Positions 1-12,210 of a stretch of DNA of 64,000 nt are shown one piece after another (the first letter of the stretch is position 1; every line of letters starts with the position of its first letter). The position numbers and the translations under genes are program-made. Source of the DNA: Strongylocentrotus droebachiensis. Taxonomy: Eukaryota > Echinodermata > Echinoidea > Camarodonta > Strongylocentrotidae. The notes beneath the pieces were generated by a model. The model saw only the letters and a list, made by a program, of their open reading frames with translations. It was not told the origin of the DNA and did no database searches. The DNA is taken from positions 1-64,000 of the forward strand of contig JAVYIG010001594.1 of assembly GCA_035222895.1 (NCBI GenBank). The letters are read 5' to 3'.

Positions 1-136
1 CATATTTATTTTATTTGGTATAAACTTTCCGACATCACCGACGTGGCCTACATTAAGATAAGTGAACATTATTTCTGGTCAGTTGGTAATGTATTGAACT
101 TATAATCCGTTTCATCCGTACAATAATAATTATGCA

Positions 137-459
137 GAGGTGTCGTGGTTTAATGGATACGTCACGTGGACACTAGATCACAATGGTTCGCAGTTCGAAT
201 CCCGCCGCGGTATCAATGTCTTTTGAAAAGACATTAGTCTACATTATTAATCTACATTTGCCACTCTCCACCCATGTGAAGTAAATGGGTACCAGGTAGG
301 AATACACTCCTTGAGCACTTTAGCGCTTGATCATGGTCTCATCTCCTGTTTCAGCTAGTTACATTCGAGGTAATAATGACGATATTTTGTACTAAAGCGC
401 AGTAGAGGGTATTTGTATAGTAGCTATATAATTAGACATATTATTATTATATTATTACA
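137..459 (+). mobile_element. tRNA-derived SINE
   Basis: The head has a pol III A box (TGGTTTAATGG, 146-156) and a B box (AGTTCGAATCC, 192-202). They are followed by a body containing a CCACTCTCCACCC...AAATGGGTACC core and an ATT-rich tail (about 435-459). Part of the core recurs at 42374-42425. This is the usual build of invertebrate tRNA SINEs. An intact tRNA gene is unlikely because the arms do not pair cleanly. Confidence 0.75.
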
Positions 460-1340
460 AACTCCTGGCTCATCCATTTTAGAAGTTACGCAATAAAGAT
501 TGTTTCCTAAAGATCTGGTGTATACACCATTGGACGGACCAGGCAAAGTCGGCATACACCCTATTCTCTGGACATACTCTTCATGTGTCTCCTCCCGGGC
601 TAAAGGATAGTGGATCGATCCGCCACTCGTTATGGTAATCGTGCCCCCCCTCCCCCCTTCTCCATGGACGCTACGCCAGGGACTTATGAATACCTATATA
701 GAGGGACGGGTTTAACCAAACATAACTATATAACTTTTCATATCATAGCTATATTTGGGCAATTATGAATATAATATGAATATTTAAATTGCTATTTTTG
801 AAAAACAAATATACGAGAACAGCAATTTCATCCATCTTCGATTCAATGTGATTTGAGAATTTAAATGAACATAGACCTTATAGAAGTGAGTGTTCAATCA
901 CTTTTGTTATACACTTTTCGTTCTTTGAACAAATGAGTACAGGACATAATAAAAGGACATAATAATATTCATCTTTTTAGGGAGCGACTTTATTTAAAAT
1001 GACAACATTATATAGCGCAAATAAATAAAATGGTTACCGAAAGCAATAACCTTCAAACTACTTTAACATCTACGATAGACAGCCGTATCTCTTATAAGAT
1101 GTGTCACCATTCTGCATTTGGTAAATAAATCGATGCCTAATGACATTTTGACATAAGTGAAAATTAATGTGTTCTGTGTATCAAATTCAATGAGCCATTA
1201 CCATCGTCACCGTTACAGCCGATTGATTACAGACAAAGATACGAATATACCCGATCGATCAAAATATATAAACGCTTGAAGACATTATTGTCTGGAGCCA
1301 TACACTACATACAGCTTAAACTCAAACATAAACAAACAAA
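460..1340. other. AT-rich non-coding sequence
   Basis: No gene, convincing exon or recognisable element was seen apart from a short C-rich run near 640-655. Confidence 0.5.
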
Positions 1341-1379
1341 TTCGTTATTGTCTCCACATTAATACTCGCCGCCACTTAC

Positions 1380-1560
1380 CTTTGAATGTAGATGCCGTAA
1401 ATCCGGAAAGGTTTCTCCAGAAAGGAAATGCTGAAATGCTGCAGTTGCGGACGATACTGGCAGGTGGTTTTTGTTCGAGTAAAAGAATGCGATGCGTCTC
1501 CCTTGTATACAAAAATAACGGAAAGGTGTATCCGTGTGTGCTTTCGGAGGAAGACAAAGC
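1380..1560 (-). other. Possible exon end with strong splice donor, neighbouring gene
   Basis: On the minus strand the sequence TTCAAAG|GTAAGTGG gives a near-consensus donor at 1380, preceded by an open frame of about 59 codons. The patch 1370-1860 has more CpG than its surroundings, as a first exon would. The plus strand is also open across the same stretch (69 codons to TAA near 1591), so the coding strand is uncertain. No domain is recognised. Confidence 0.25.
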
Positions 1561-2029
1561 TTTCTTAGCTAGCTTCCTACATTCGCGTTAACGTTGTAAG
1601 CTATCTATATCGGCTTGAGCTTTTGGGTTTGCAGACGATGGGGAAAAGGCGCGGGAAAGTGTAGGAGCTTCTGTACGAGTAAGTCGTATGCCAACACACA
1701 CGAAATTGTACATTCGGTTTTGTACATAAAGTCATAACCGTGGTCAGCGACTCAGCGCGCACACGAAGAGTGGAGCGTAGAGATGAATTATGATAATGAA
1801 TGACGTGCAGTGAATCACAAACACGTATTACCATTCGTTGATGACTCCCCGAGGTTATGGTGTCCTTTGAGAATTAGTCAATAAAATATTGTGTTCTCCA
1901 CCCCCATATCCCTTTAACTCTGTATTCCTTAAACTTCGCTGTTAACATAATATGTTTCATCTGCATTTCATGTTCGTATGTTCCTCTCCGGAGTCTACCA
2001 CCGACATCCGTTTCCCTGATTCCTCCTCC

Positions 2030-2049
2030 CCTTACCCCCCCCCCCCCCA

Positions 2050-2087
<38 letters not shown>

Positions 2088-2190
2088 TCTCCCCTTTCTC
2101 TCTCTCTCTCTCTCCCCCTCTCTCTTTCTCTCTCTCTCTCTCTGCTCTCCTCTCTCCCCTCTCTCTCTCTCTCTCTCTCTGCTCTCCCCC
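2030..2190. repeat. Poly-C and (CT)n microsatellite
   Basis: A poly-C run is followed by interrupted CT dinucleotide blocks. The Ser/Leu-rich ORF across it is a translation of the repeat. Confidence 0.95.
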
Positions 2191-2199
2191 AACCTCTGC

Positions 2200-4060
2200 C
2201 TATATTGCCCCTCTCCTCTCCAAACAGTACACCTGTTTCTACTTCACCTCTCCATGCAGTTTTGCCCCATTCGCTTTTAATTTACATTATTATAGTTAAT
2301 AACACGTACGGCTATATTTTTTCGCATTTCATCCCGTAAGGCCTCCTACCCCCGCCCCATCTCCCGACCGAATCCCGATATTACCCACCCCCCCCCCCCC
2401 CTCAAAATTACTGGATACGGGCTATACGCCACTGAACCCCTTGGTCCCAAGATTATCTTTCAAACCGTACCATCGCGTCTTCCTCATATTTCATGTTTAC
2501 ATCGAAATATCCATATCGGAAAAAATCCGCACAATGACAAGTGCGATACAAAAACAAAACAAAAACATTTTAATAAAGCAATGCCCTTTTCAATTTCCTC
2601 CATGCAAGATTCTAATTTTCGTGCAACTTTTTCATAACAAAAAACTGGAGGCCATATTTTGACATCTCGTTGGCTGAATTGTCCTAAATTCAGGAGAAAA
2701 AATATTATGCTAGTAAAAAACAAAATCTTATACTTTTCTGAATGATAGGCCTTTGCATTCTGAGGGGAGGAGAAATCATATTTGAAAATTTAAAGATGTT
2801 TTGTCCATCACCTGCCTCTACAACGTGTAGGCCCTGTAATAGTTAGGATATGTCAATCAGTAAGAAAATTCATGCAATACAGAAGGAGAAACAAAAGGGG
2901 GAAAAGGGATATGTAAACATGGATTTGTAGCTATGTTAACCTGTTTCTTTATAATTATGGCCATATACGAGCCCGAGAATACAGGTGAATCATACAAGCC
3001 ACCAAACTTTATCTCGGTGCAACATGATGACTCTCTAACTCCAAGGAGAAAATTTACTTTCCTAAAATCTTAAAAAGCATTCAATTTCTTAGGATTCTAC
3101 TACCGGTATAAAATATTCACCTGTACTATCTATTCTGCTCCTCTTTATAATATTCCCTATTCTTCGTAACCTAGTTTTCTACCCTACTTATAAAATCACC
3201 TCCCTAGGACGAAAATTTGCAATTTGATGACCGGGGCCGCTTGAGAATCGAGGGCAGTATTTAACAGAATATTGATGTCGTTCGAGCCTGGGTATATCGT
3301 CTCTATTACATTAACGACCCAGACTTCGACACTGTATCATGGTATACTGGTGGTATAGACATAAACTGGAGCAAGTGAAACATCTCATTGAAGCCCTACG
3401 ACAAAATATTTTGCAACAACCGATGTTAGTGACCGTCCCTCTTATAATGTTATTTTATTGTGTAGAAAAAAAGGTGTTTTGACAAGTTCGAGTGATATTT
3501 ATTATGACAGGTACGATCTCTTTTTTTTTCTTCAGTGGGGGGGGGGGGGATAAAAAAAACACACTGCATAACGAATGGATAATGTTAGCCTCTCCGAAAA
3601 ACAAAACTGAAAAAGATTTTAAAGTCAAAAGAGGGTAATTCCGTTCTTACTACTCTAAACAATATTTTTTGTCAAGCCCATGTAGTATTGCTCAAAAGCA
3701 GCTGAATATACAAGTGCTTACTTGCATGTGTTGTAATCAGATAAAAAAAGATACTTTTATAAATGCAAAAGTAATAACCCACAATGTAAACAAAAGAACA
3801 CCAAAAACACAACAAGATAAATTTCAATTAATAAACAAACAAATAGAGAGATTGATTTAAGGGACAGTGAACAGAAAATACACCTTATGAATATTACAGA
3901 GAACGAAATTAACAAATGAAGAAAAAATGATAAATTCGTGGACAAAAAAGGGAGGATGGGACGAAAGCAGCAGCACAGTGCCTACGACAGAGGGCGACAT
4001 ACAACAATTTAGTTTTGTCTACATAGACGCTGCCCTTCAGCTATACGGGATGATATCAAA
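2200..4060. other. AT-rich non-coding sequence with short homopolymers
   Basis: Poly-C occurs near 2388-2402 and poly-G near 3537-3550. No ORF here looks like a protein gene. Confidence 0.5.
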
Positions 4061-4065
4061 CAAGA

Positions 4066-4133
4066 AGAGAGAGAGAGAGGGAGTGTGAGAATGTGCGTGT
4101 GTGCGAGAGGGAGAGAAGAGAGAGAGAGAGAGG

Positions 4134-4170
<37 letters not shown>

Positions 4171-4190
4171 GTAAAGAGAGAGAGGTGGGA
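4066..4190. repeat. (GA)n microsatellite with poly-G
   Basis: GA dinucleotide repeats end in an 11-base G run, then more GA. The repeat abuts the left end of the transposon-like element at 4202. Confidence 0.95.
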
Positions 4191-4201
4191 GGTAGTGCTA
4201 T

Positions 4202-4333
4202 TAGGCACGGATCCACGGGCCGATTTTACCGGCCCGCCCCCCCCCCCCCACCCACAAAAAAAAAGAGGAAAGTAACGTGAATTTTACCTCATTTTTAAAC
4301 CAAAAACAAAAGCGGCCCCCCTGATCCCCCAAG

Positions 4334-4365
<32 letters not shown>

Positions 4366-4557
4366 CCCCCCCCCCCAGAAATTAATGGGTCTCCTCTCCA
4401 GCATCCCTCCCCCCGCTTATTCACCGGCCGACTGGCGCAAATTTTGTCCAAAAAATATGTACTTTACCCCCCCCCCCCCCCTGCCGCTAAATATTTTCTC
4501 AAGATTTGCCCCCCCCCCCCCCCCCCCCTCTCTTGCCGCCGGCTGGGTCCGCCCCTG
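4202..4557. mobile_element. hAT-like non-autonomous DNA transposon (MITE)
   Basis: The right end read inward is CAGGGGCGGACCCAGCCGG. The left end (TAGGCACGGATCCACGGGCC) is its degraded match. Flanks are AGTGCTAT (4194-4201) and AGCGCTAT (4558-4565), an 8-bp target duplication with one mismatch. CAGGGGCGG-type ends with 8-bp duplications are typical of hAT elements. The interior is mostly poly-C and poly-A. Confidence 0.65.
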
Positions 4558-5429
4558 AGCGCTATATTGTAGGCCCATATACATAAAACACATTACCCTT
4601 AATCATATTCAATGAAAAATTTACAAACGTATTTGTCAATGTGTGTGTAATAAAAAAAAACTTGCACTTTATCCAGTGACCTGGATGAGGTTCGATTACC
4701 CTTGTTTGAAGTTTCTATAATTATATTAATTTAAATTATGAAGGTTTCACGGCTAAATATGTGGGTGATGTGCTCTTGGAAAATATTTGTACAATGGCAT
4801 AATCATCAGTCTCAAGTACAAAATCCCAATGTTTAAAATAATTGATTAAAATTCAGTTATATACATTTTTGGCACATTTGAAGCTTAATTTTACCTCGCC
4901 CTGTTTCATTTCATTTTACATCAATCTTGGAAGTTAGCCAGCCGTCTGCCATCTATTACGTCATCAAATAGCTTGCTCCTTCGCCCGTCCGATCAATGTC
5001 AAGAAGGTATTGAGAGATGTGTTGATAAATTGGCATACATGTATTGCCATTAAAAAAGCGTTTAATGTTGCCATTCCTGAAAATTTAGAATTTAAGTGGT
5101 CGCACAGATATATAAATCACAGGTTTCCAGCACATGATTTCAATTTTTTTAGAAGTGAAATCAATAAACAGCAATTGAAGGTATTTCAAACGAGCAAAAA
5201 TTAGTCTCGACAGTATATCCGTGTAAATACCTATTATACCATTTTGATATACTAGTAAATACATTATAGTCTGTTGAGATATGAACACTTTGAGGGGTGA
5301 TAGCCTGGGATACTTGCATATCTTAAAGTCCTTACAAGAGTAAAAGGTGAGCACTACATTTTGTTTTTCTATTTTTACCCCGAATTTTTAAAAATCGCGC
5401 CGACCGCTATGTTGCTCAGCGTTTAAAAA

Positions 5430-5568
5430 AAAAAACTTAACACTCCCCCCCCACCTTGAGCGAAAAAGAAAAGGTAAATTAGTGGTCACATTTTTTTTTT
5501 CAAACTTTTTTTTTTGCCTGGGGGGGGGGGGCAATGCCCGCTCCTCCCCCCTTCTGGATCCGCACCTG
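5430..5568. mobile_element. Partial copy of a CAGG(G/T)GCGGATCC-ended element
   Basis: The right end reads inward as CAGGTGCGGATCCAG, with a G/C-homopolymer interior like the element at 4202-4557. The left boundary and target duplication are not clear. Confidence 0.4.
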
Positions 5569-5587
5569 ACTACGACACTTCTATTAC

Positions 5588-5900
5588 AATGAAGAAGAAG
5601 AAACAGAAGAAGAAGAAAGACTGAAATGTAGATAGACAGACAGATAGATAAATTGATATATAGATAGAAAGAAAGAAAGAAAGAAAAAAGAGCATTAAAA
5701 TAAATAGACAGGCAGATATAGATAAATAAATAAAAAAATATATGTAGATAGATAAATAAAAAGATGGATAGAGAGAGCCTTAAAGGAAATGATTGAAAGG
5801 GGGATGGGTGGACGAAAAGGGAGAGAGAAAGGAAGAGATGTATAAAATGAGAGGAGAGATATAGAGAGAATAGAGAGTGAAAGGGATGGGAGGGGGGGGG
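5588..5900. repeat. Purine-rich microsatellites (GAA, GATA, GAAA) and G run
   Basis: AGAAGA, ATAGATAG and GAAAGAAA tracts are interspersed, closing with G-rich sequence near 5888-5908. The ORF on the minus strand is low complexity. Confidence 0.85.
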
Positions 5901-6509
5901 GCGAGGGGGTCATAATCAGACAGTGCAATTCACCATGTTAGCTAGGGTTCATGCTTTCACCGACGACTCTCCCTAAAATCAATACCACATTTTCAGCATT
6001 ATCGCTTCATCCTTTATCCAGGTACCTTCGAAACAAAAAAGAGAACAATACGAAAACGAGAAATTCACCATTTATTTCCACCGTTATCTAACGAAGCCAG
6101 AAGTCAGAAACAATGCATAAAAAGTAGCAAAATTGACATCAGCTGATCTTACAAACGTCGTTCGGAAAATTAAACCAGATTTGATAAAATAGGTTTGTTA
6201 CTCATTATGATAGCATCACACTCGGAAGTTTCAGTTTCATACACGTCTTAGATACGCTGAAGAAGGTTTCGATTGGTTTACCCCCAAATGCAGCATTTCC
6301 CCCTTAAAACAGAGCACATGACGTACAATAGGAATAATGAAAATAACATTGTGCTTCAAGATTTGGATGAAAGTCTGTCAAACTCTGAAAGTCACAAACA
6401 GCATTTTCCCAGTTTTTAATGTATACGCAGAATGAGGAAATGCTTATTTGTATTTCACAGATTTGGCTTTGTTTTAGAAGATAAACATACGACTTGCATT
6501 GAATAATGC

Positions 6510-6751
6510 CCGGGGTGGGGGGGGGGGGGGGGGGGGGGGGTACTCACTTGGACGGGGGTATGCCGCTTAAGCCTCGAAACCCCTACTCATTTGGGGGTAT
6601 TTTTCTAGAAGTAAAAGCGCATTTTTCACGACGAAAATTTTGAAAAATGGGATCCATGTATAGGGATTTTTCTGTGAAAAAGTGACCAATTTAGAGCGGC
6701 ACACACCCCCGTATGTTTTAATATGTGAGTATCCCCTCCCCTCCCCCAGGG
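6510..6751. mobile_element. Inverted-repeat DNA element with 7-8 bp target duplication
   Basis: Flanks AATAATGC occur at 6502-6509 and 6752-6759. The ends are CCCGGGGTGGGG and, inward from the right, CCCTGGGGGAGGGG. Inside both, inverted arms share TACTCAC and CGGGGGT(A/G)TG...GCCGC. A long G run lies near the left end. It is non-coding and resembles a MITE. Confidence 0.65.
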
Positions 6752-6884
6752 AATAATGCAATGCATCTCTATATTATTGGGGGGGGGGAAATAACTGGTC
6801 AATATTAATAGTTAAGAAAATATGAAGTATTGTTGAGTTTATACTGGTAAATAGGTTTGTGTCACTCAGTATCATCTTGTGCCA

Positions 6885-7135
6885 ATCATCATCATCATCA
6901 TTATCACTTTCACCACCACTGTTTACATCATCATCATTATCATCACAAACGACAAAAATTGTCATCGCCCTCACAATCATCATTTTCACAATATTATCCA
7001 TTATCATTATCATTCATAAACATCACAGCCACCATCCCAACCCCATGATAACTATCATCATCATCATTTAAGGATCATAATCTGATCATCATCAACATTA
7101 TAACCACCACCACTACCACCATCATCATCATAATC
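6885..7135. repeat. Imperfect (ATC)n trinucleotide repeat
   Basis: Repeated CATCAT/CACCAC triplets give His/Ser-rich spurious ORFs in several frames. Confidence 0.9.
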
Positions 7136-9740
7136 AATTCATATCCAACATTATTATCAAGCAGAAAAAGTAGAACAGAATTTGCATTTTTAAATGTTAA
7201 AGCAAAGGAGTAGGTAGCACATATGCCTGAATATTTTAGAAAAATGGCAAAGTGTCGGCATAGAAAAGAAAAGTTATTTAGATTTTCATATTAATGACTT
7301 ATATGAAATTCATTGAGATTTCATCTACCTAAACATAATTATGGTCTCCAACACACCTTTGAATTTGATTTTTGTTGTTGTTGTTGTATTCAGATGTGTT
7401 TTCAACAGTTCTCTATAAACTTTAAACACTGTATTTTTGTTATGCTGAGTGCTCAAAGAAATTACTAAGTCGCCAAATGTCAAAATAATTGTTTTGGGAA
7501 TTGAACCTTCCTTCAACTGTACGAAAATACTGACTACAATAAAACAGATGCAAAAAGAGAGTATTTCTGATAGACTTATACACAAATGTATTTAATGTAA
7601 TGAAAGTCAATAGTCTGGGCATATAGAATATATACAATAACAACATAATAATGTCATCTTAAAAGATCTACATACAAACATATCTAAAACAACTATACAT
7701 AAGAGTATACATTCAATTATGAAATTGTACTTAAGCTTTACCAAAGTTTTCATTATGCTATAGTCTTTGGTTCAGCATTTTAAAAGCACAATTTCTCATT
7801 TATCTATACCACATCTCAGATCGGCAAAGAGTTAATTACCTACAAAACCTCCACAATCAAAAACACTTTTAAAAAGTACTGGAAAACCAAATGTGAGAAA
7901 GAAAACTGTCAAATATGAAATAAAAATGAGTTAATACCACCAAACCTGACAAAAAAGTTACATTTCCTAAGTCAAACATTCACTCTCATGCACTTATTGA
8001 ATAGTCATGTGCACATCTAAGGTTTTAAAGTGACATAAAGAAATAAATATTTCAGACTGGAATGAAGCCTACCATAAAATGAGCTCATTGGCAATGGAAA
8101 AATGATTAATAGTTTTTACACATAATGATATATAGTACATGGCCAATATCTTAAATAGTAGAAATTACACAAAATGGCTAACAAAAAAGTGTAACAAATT
8201 TACTAATATATCATGGAATGGTTTTGAAAAAATTCTGTTTAAAGAGTATATGCCCAAATAAAAATAGTTAAATGTGATATAAAAAAGGACATATCTAACA
8301 CTCAGTTCACAAAATCTATATTTTTTCATATAAAAGCCACATTATTTCAAATCAATAATTCAAATTAATTAACTCCACTGATATGTATATAAATTATCAT
8401 TTAGTGTTTTCTGACCTTTAAAAAAAATGATATATTATCCACAGCAATAAAGAATAATTTAAATCGCGATTGTAATGAGTTAATTATCTATTTAATAATG
8501 CCTTTCAAGACAGAATGGCCAATATAAACTCTGAATTTTCTACACAGCCTTTTGACATACAAACGCACATGAAAATGCTTTGAAAAAAATGAACGTAGAT
8601 CACTTTTAATAATTATAACAACATCACTTTCAAATTAAAATGATAATATTCCTATAAGAGAGCAAGATAAGGGTGTGTACTCTGTGGGTATCCCAAAATG
8701 TGAGAATATAATACCATAATATGGCTGGATTGTCACTAGTATTCTAGTATTACCTTTGCTATTTTTTCTGCCTAAGATCCAGAAATCCAAAATCTATGTA
8801 AAATGATACAAGTTAATGGTCATTAGGCTCTCAGCGGGAAATTTCCTAACGCAAATAGTTCAGTTACATGTCAACATAAAAATTCAAATGGGGATAAAAG
8901 GCATTGAATACAAAGCTTTTTAAAAGAAAATAATTTTGTAATCTCGTGAAACATCCTTCTGCTTCGAACCAACAGTACCAACAGTATGGTTTAAGAAGCA
9001 AATGGTCAATAAGTATCTATTCCATGCTTTGTGCAGAAATAAGACTGATACAAAATTAATTAGAAAAAAAAAATAACATGATTTTTTTTCAATTCAAGAA
9101 CATAACAGTTTTTTTTAAAGTATACTTTTGATACAAAAAAAACAAAACAAGAAAAAACTTTCAAGCTGGAGCAAGAATTTTCAATATTTTTGGGATCAAA
9201 ACAAACATTTCCTTCCTTTTCAATCAATATCATTAAAAAATTCATGTACATTTGAAGCTTTATCTCATTACCTACTAAACTTAACGTCACATCATGACTG
9301 GCAGAAATCTTTACCTTCAAAATAGCACAAAAATTAATTCTAAGATTAAAAGAGATCAAATATCCTACTTTTTTCACATAATTTCACATACAAATATATT
9401 TGTCATCCTTCCCATAATAGAGGGAATTCATTCATAATATCAATTACGTATCAGACCAATATTTTCATAGTACAATTCAAGACATTCGAGTTGCTTCCAC
9501 AAATTCAGGCTCCATACAAGTTCCATGAGATATAACTGTACATTTTTCAACACAAGATAGCTTTTACATCCATTTCAAAAGTCAATACTCGCCAATGGTG
9601 GATACAATGTACAAAGCAGCGTAAAAATAAAAATAGAAACTTTTTGACAAACACAAGAAACGTCTGAAGGTTAGATATGATTATCTGATATCTGACTTGT
9701 GAATATTAAACTAAATTGACTAAGATCAAAATAGAGCAGC

Positions 9741-9815
9741 CCGGGTTGAGCGCCAGAAGCGCATTAAGTTATAAATCTCATTGACATTGAATTAACGCCT
9801 TCTGGCTCTCAACAG
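9741..9815. repeat. Short palindromic repeat, GCCAGAAG family
   Basis: The left arm contains TTGAGCGCCAGAAGCGC and the right arm, read inward, TTGAGAGCCAGAAGGCG. Related copies lie at 25621-25685 and 35469-35529, and a copy split by a MITE lies at 37943-38381. Confidence 0.6.
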
Positions 9816-12152
9816 GCAATATTGTTGGCCGTCTGCAAAAAGGCCATTAGAGCTATGCATTGTCGATTGCAGTAACAACTTTCTTGCAGGCGGCCATTGA
9901 TATGCTTAATCACCTTCATGATACAAAACAGATACCAACATTTCACATGATTTCATATTTGAACCAAATTTGTGCAACACTGTAGATGGAGAAGAAAAAT
10001 TCTATTTGCACTCTGCCTCTGCAGTTCTGAACAGATTTTTACTGACAACTGTAGCCACTCAATTTCATGATTACCATTGTTAGGGTAGATTTCCTTCAAT
10101 GCAATTCGACAAGATAATACATTCAGATTCTGGCCACTGAGATAACAACTATTTCTGAAACAACTCTCCTTCTGAGATCAGCTCTCAAAATAATATGGAT
10201 TTTTGTCCAAAGGCAGACACAAAACAAGAATCATAAATCAATAATATAATTCTATAAACTAAGAATGTCAATAACTTTGTCGTGATCCATAACCAATATC
10301 AAACCTTTTTTTGTATTTTTATATACATGTATACATCTTTCTTTAAGTACATTCTGCGATATAATTCTTCTTCATTTTTTTTTGCTTACCAGAGATGAGT
10401 TTTTGTTTTGTTTAAGGCAATATTGAATATACACACAGCGTACATAGCATTTTCTGGTGGCTTTTTCAATCCAAGTGCATTTATCATTGAAATGATAAAC
10501 ATACATTCATGACAAATATCATATATACTTTCAGAAGAATCACACCAAATCAATAAGTGTTTATGTATCGTTGCTTCACTAACTTTTTCTCCAACTCACA
10601 TGATCATCAATAATGAAGAAAGAAAGACAGAAAGAGAAGGAGGAGAGCTAAAATCGAACTTGTCTGGAATTGGATAAACAAAATATCTGAGTATTTTCCT
10701 TTTTTTTTGGAAAAATATCAGGAAAAAAAAATGGCAGAAATTCAATTTTTTCCCCATTATCGCTAATATCACGATTCTTATGGATAGAAATTAGAAAAGA
10801 GAATCATTTATTGATCAATGCCAACAAGCTACTTTAGGGATCACACTAAACCAAACCTGTACCTCAAACTTCACCAAAGAAAGATTCTAGACTGATAACA
10901 TGATATATGACCCTGGATCTAGTTGGCAACCGAAATATTGAAAAGAAATCAAGAGATAAGACCCCCCAAGACATCCTGAATAACAAGCTATGCATGTAAA
11001 TATAGCACTGGACAAGTCACAAACATGCACATATCACTTCAAGAAGTAATTATTTTGTACCTGTAGATAAGGATCCATCTTTTCTGTTCTTAACAAGTTC
11101 TTATAAATGAGAAACTTTCTGTTCATAAATACAGAAACAGTTGATATTGGCAATAGAAATCTGCATGACTTTACAAGTTGTCTGTAATCATTTTTAATGA
11201 AAGCATCAATGACAACACTGAATTCATTATTGAGTGATAAAAATGTAATGTCCTTTTAAATTATAGAGAATAGCTACCAGTGACTTGTTTTTGAGAGACA
11301 TTTGCTAGTAAAAAGCTGAAAACATACCAATTTTAGAGAAAATGGTACTGTTCAAGTTAAAGATTACGAAATCGTTTTGGCTGCTCAGAGCCAGAGGAGC
11401 ATACAAGTATATGACTTGACACGCTTCTGTTTCCAAAAAAAGATCTAAGAGCATTAAAATTTAGCCAGCCAGTCGTTTCAGTAAGAAATATATGAACATA
11501 CAATATATGCAAGGTATGAAAAAAAGAGTAGGGATATCCGAAGCAACATTCTAAAACAACATCCCCCTTTATCAGCCTCAAAATAGAAGTCATAGTTCCC
11601 TTGCCTGCCCACGCCATTTCCTCCCTTCACTTAGTGACCAATTTTCTTCTCCCCCTCTAGAGAATGAGGCAATTACATTTCCCCCCCAAGTGGAAACAAA
11701 AATTCTTGCAAGAAGATTATCATTCTATTTCAAGAACGAACAACAAATGGGCATCTATCTCTCTTGTCCAGTATAAGGAGAATCAAATACAAAAATTGAG
11801 GGTATTTCATTGGCAGAAAGGAACTTTGAGCGTTTTTTACGGACATTGGTTGTAATTTGTTTTGTGTTTCTGCAGGCCCCAAAGTAGTTGGTGAGTCTTG
11901 GAGAGTCAACAGGAAGATTCAAATTAAGGAAAAAACAAGAGTAAAAAGATAACAAGTGAATAAGGGAAGACGTATAGAGAGGACAGAACCCGAGGGAGCA
12001 AGCACTCGTGAAAAGCAAGAGCAAGGCAGAAAAATTCATGATAGAAATGGTGTAAAGAAAAGAAAGGAGAGCTTTGAAAATGATTAAGAGTTTAAGAGGG
12101 AAGCAATTCATATAGTGAAAAAAGACGAACAAGTTTAAGAAAGAGAGTGCGG

Positions 12153-12154
<2 letters not shown>

Positions 12155-12206
<52 letters not shown>
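12155..12206. repeat. (GA)n microsatellite
   Basis: An uninterrupted GA tract closes with a G run. The 166-aa minus-strand ORF that crosses it owes its Ser/Leu stretch to this repeat. Confidence 0.95.

Positions 12207-12210
<4 letters not shown>

Noticed and set aside
137..210. Functional tRNA gene
   Set aside because: Pol III boxes are present, but the stems pair poorly and a SINE body with an ATT tail follows.
6885..7071. His-rich and Ser-rich ORFs at the ATC repeat
   Set aside because: They are products of the trinucleotide repeat, open in several frames at once.
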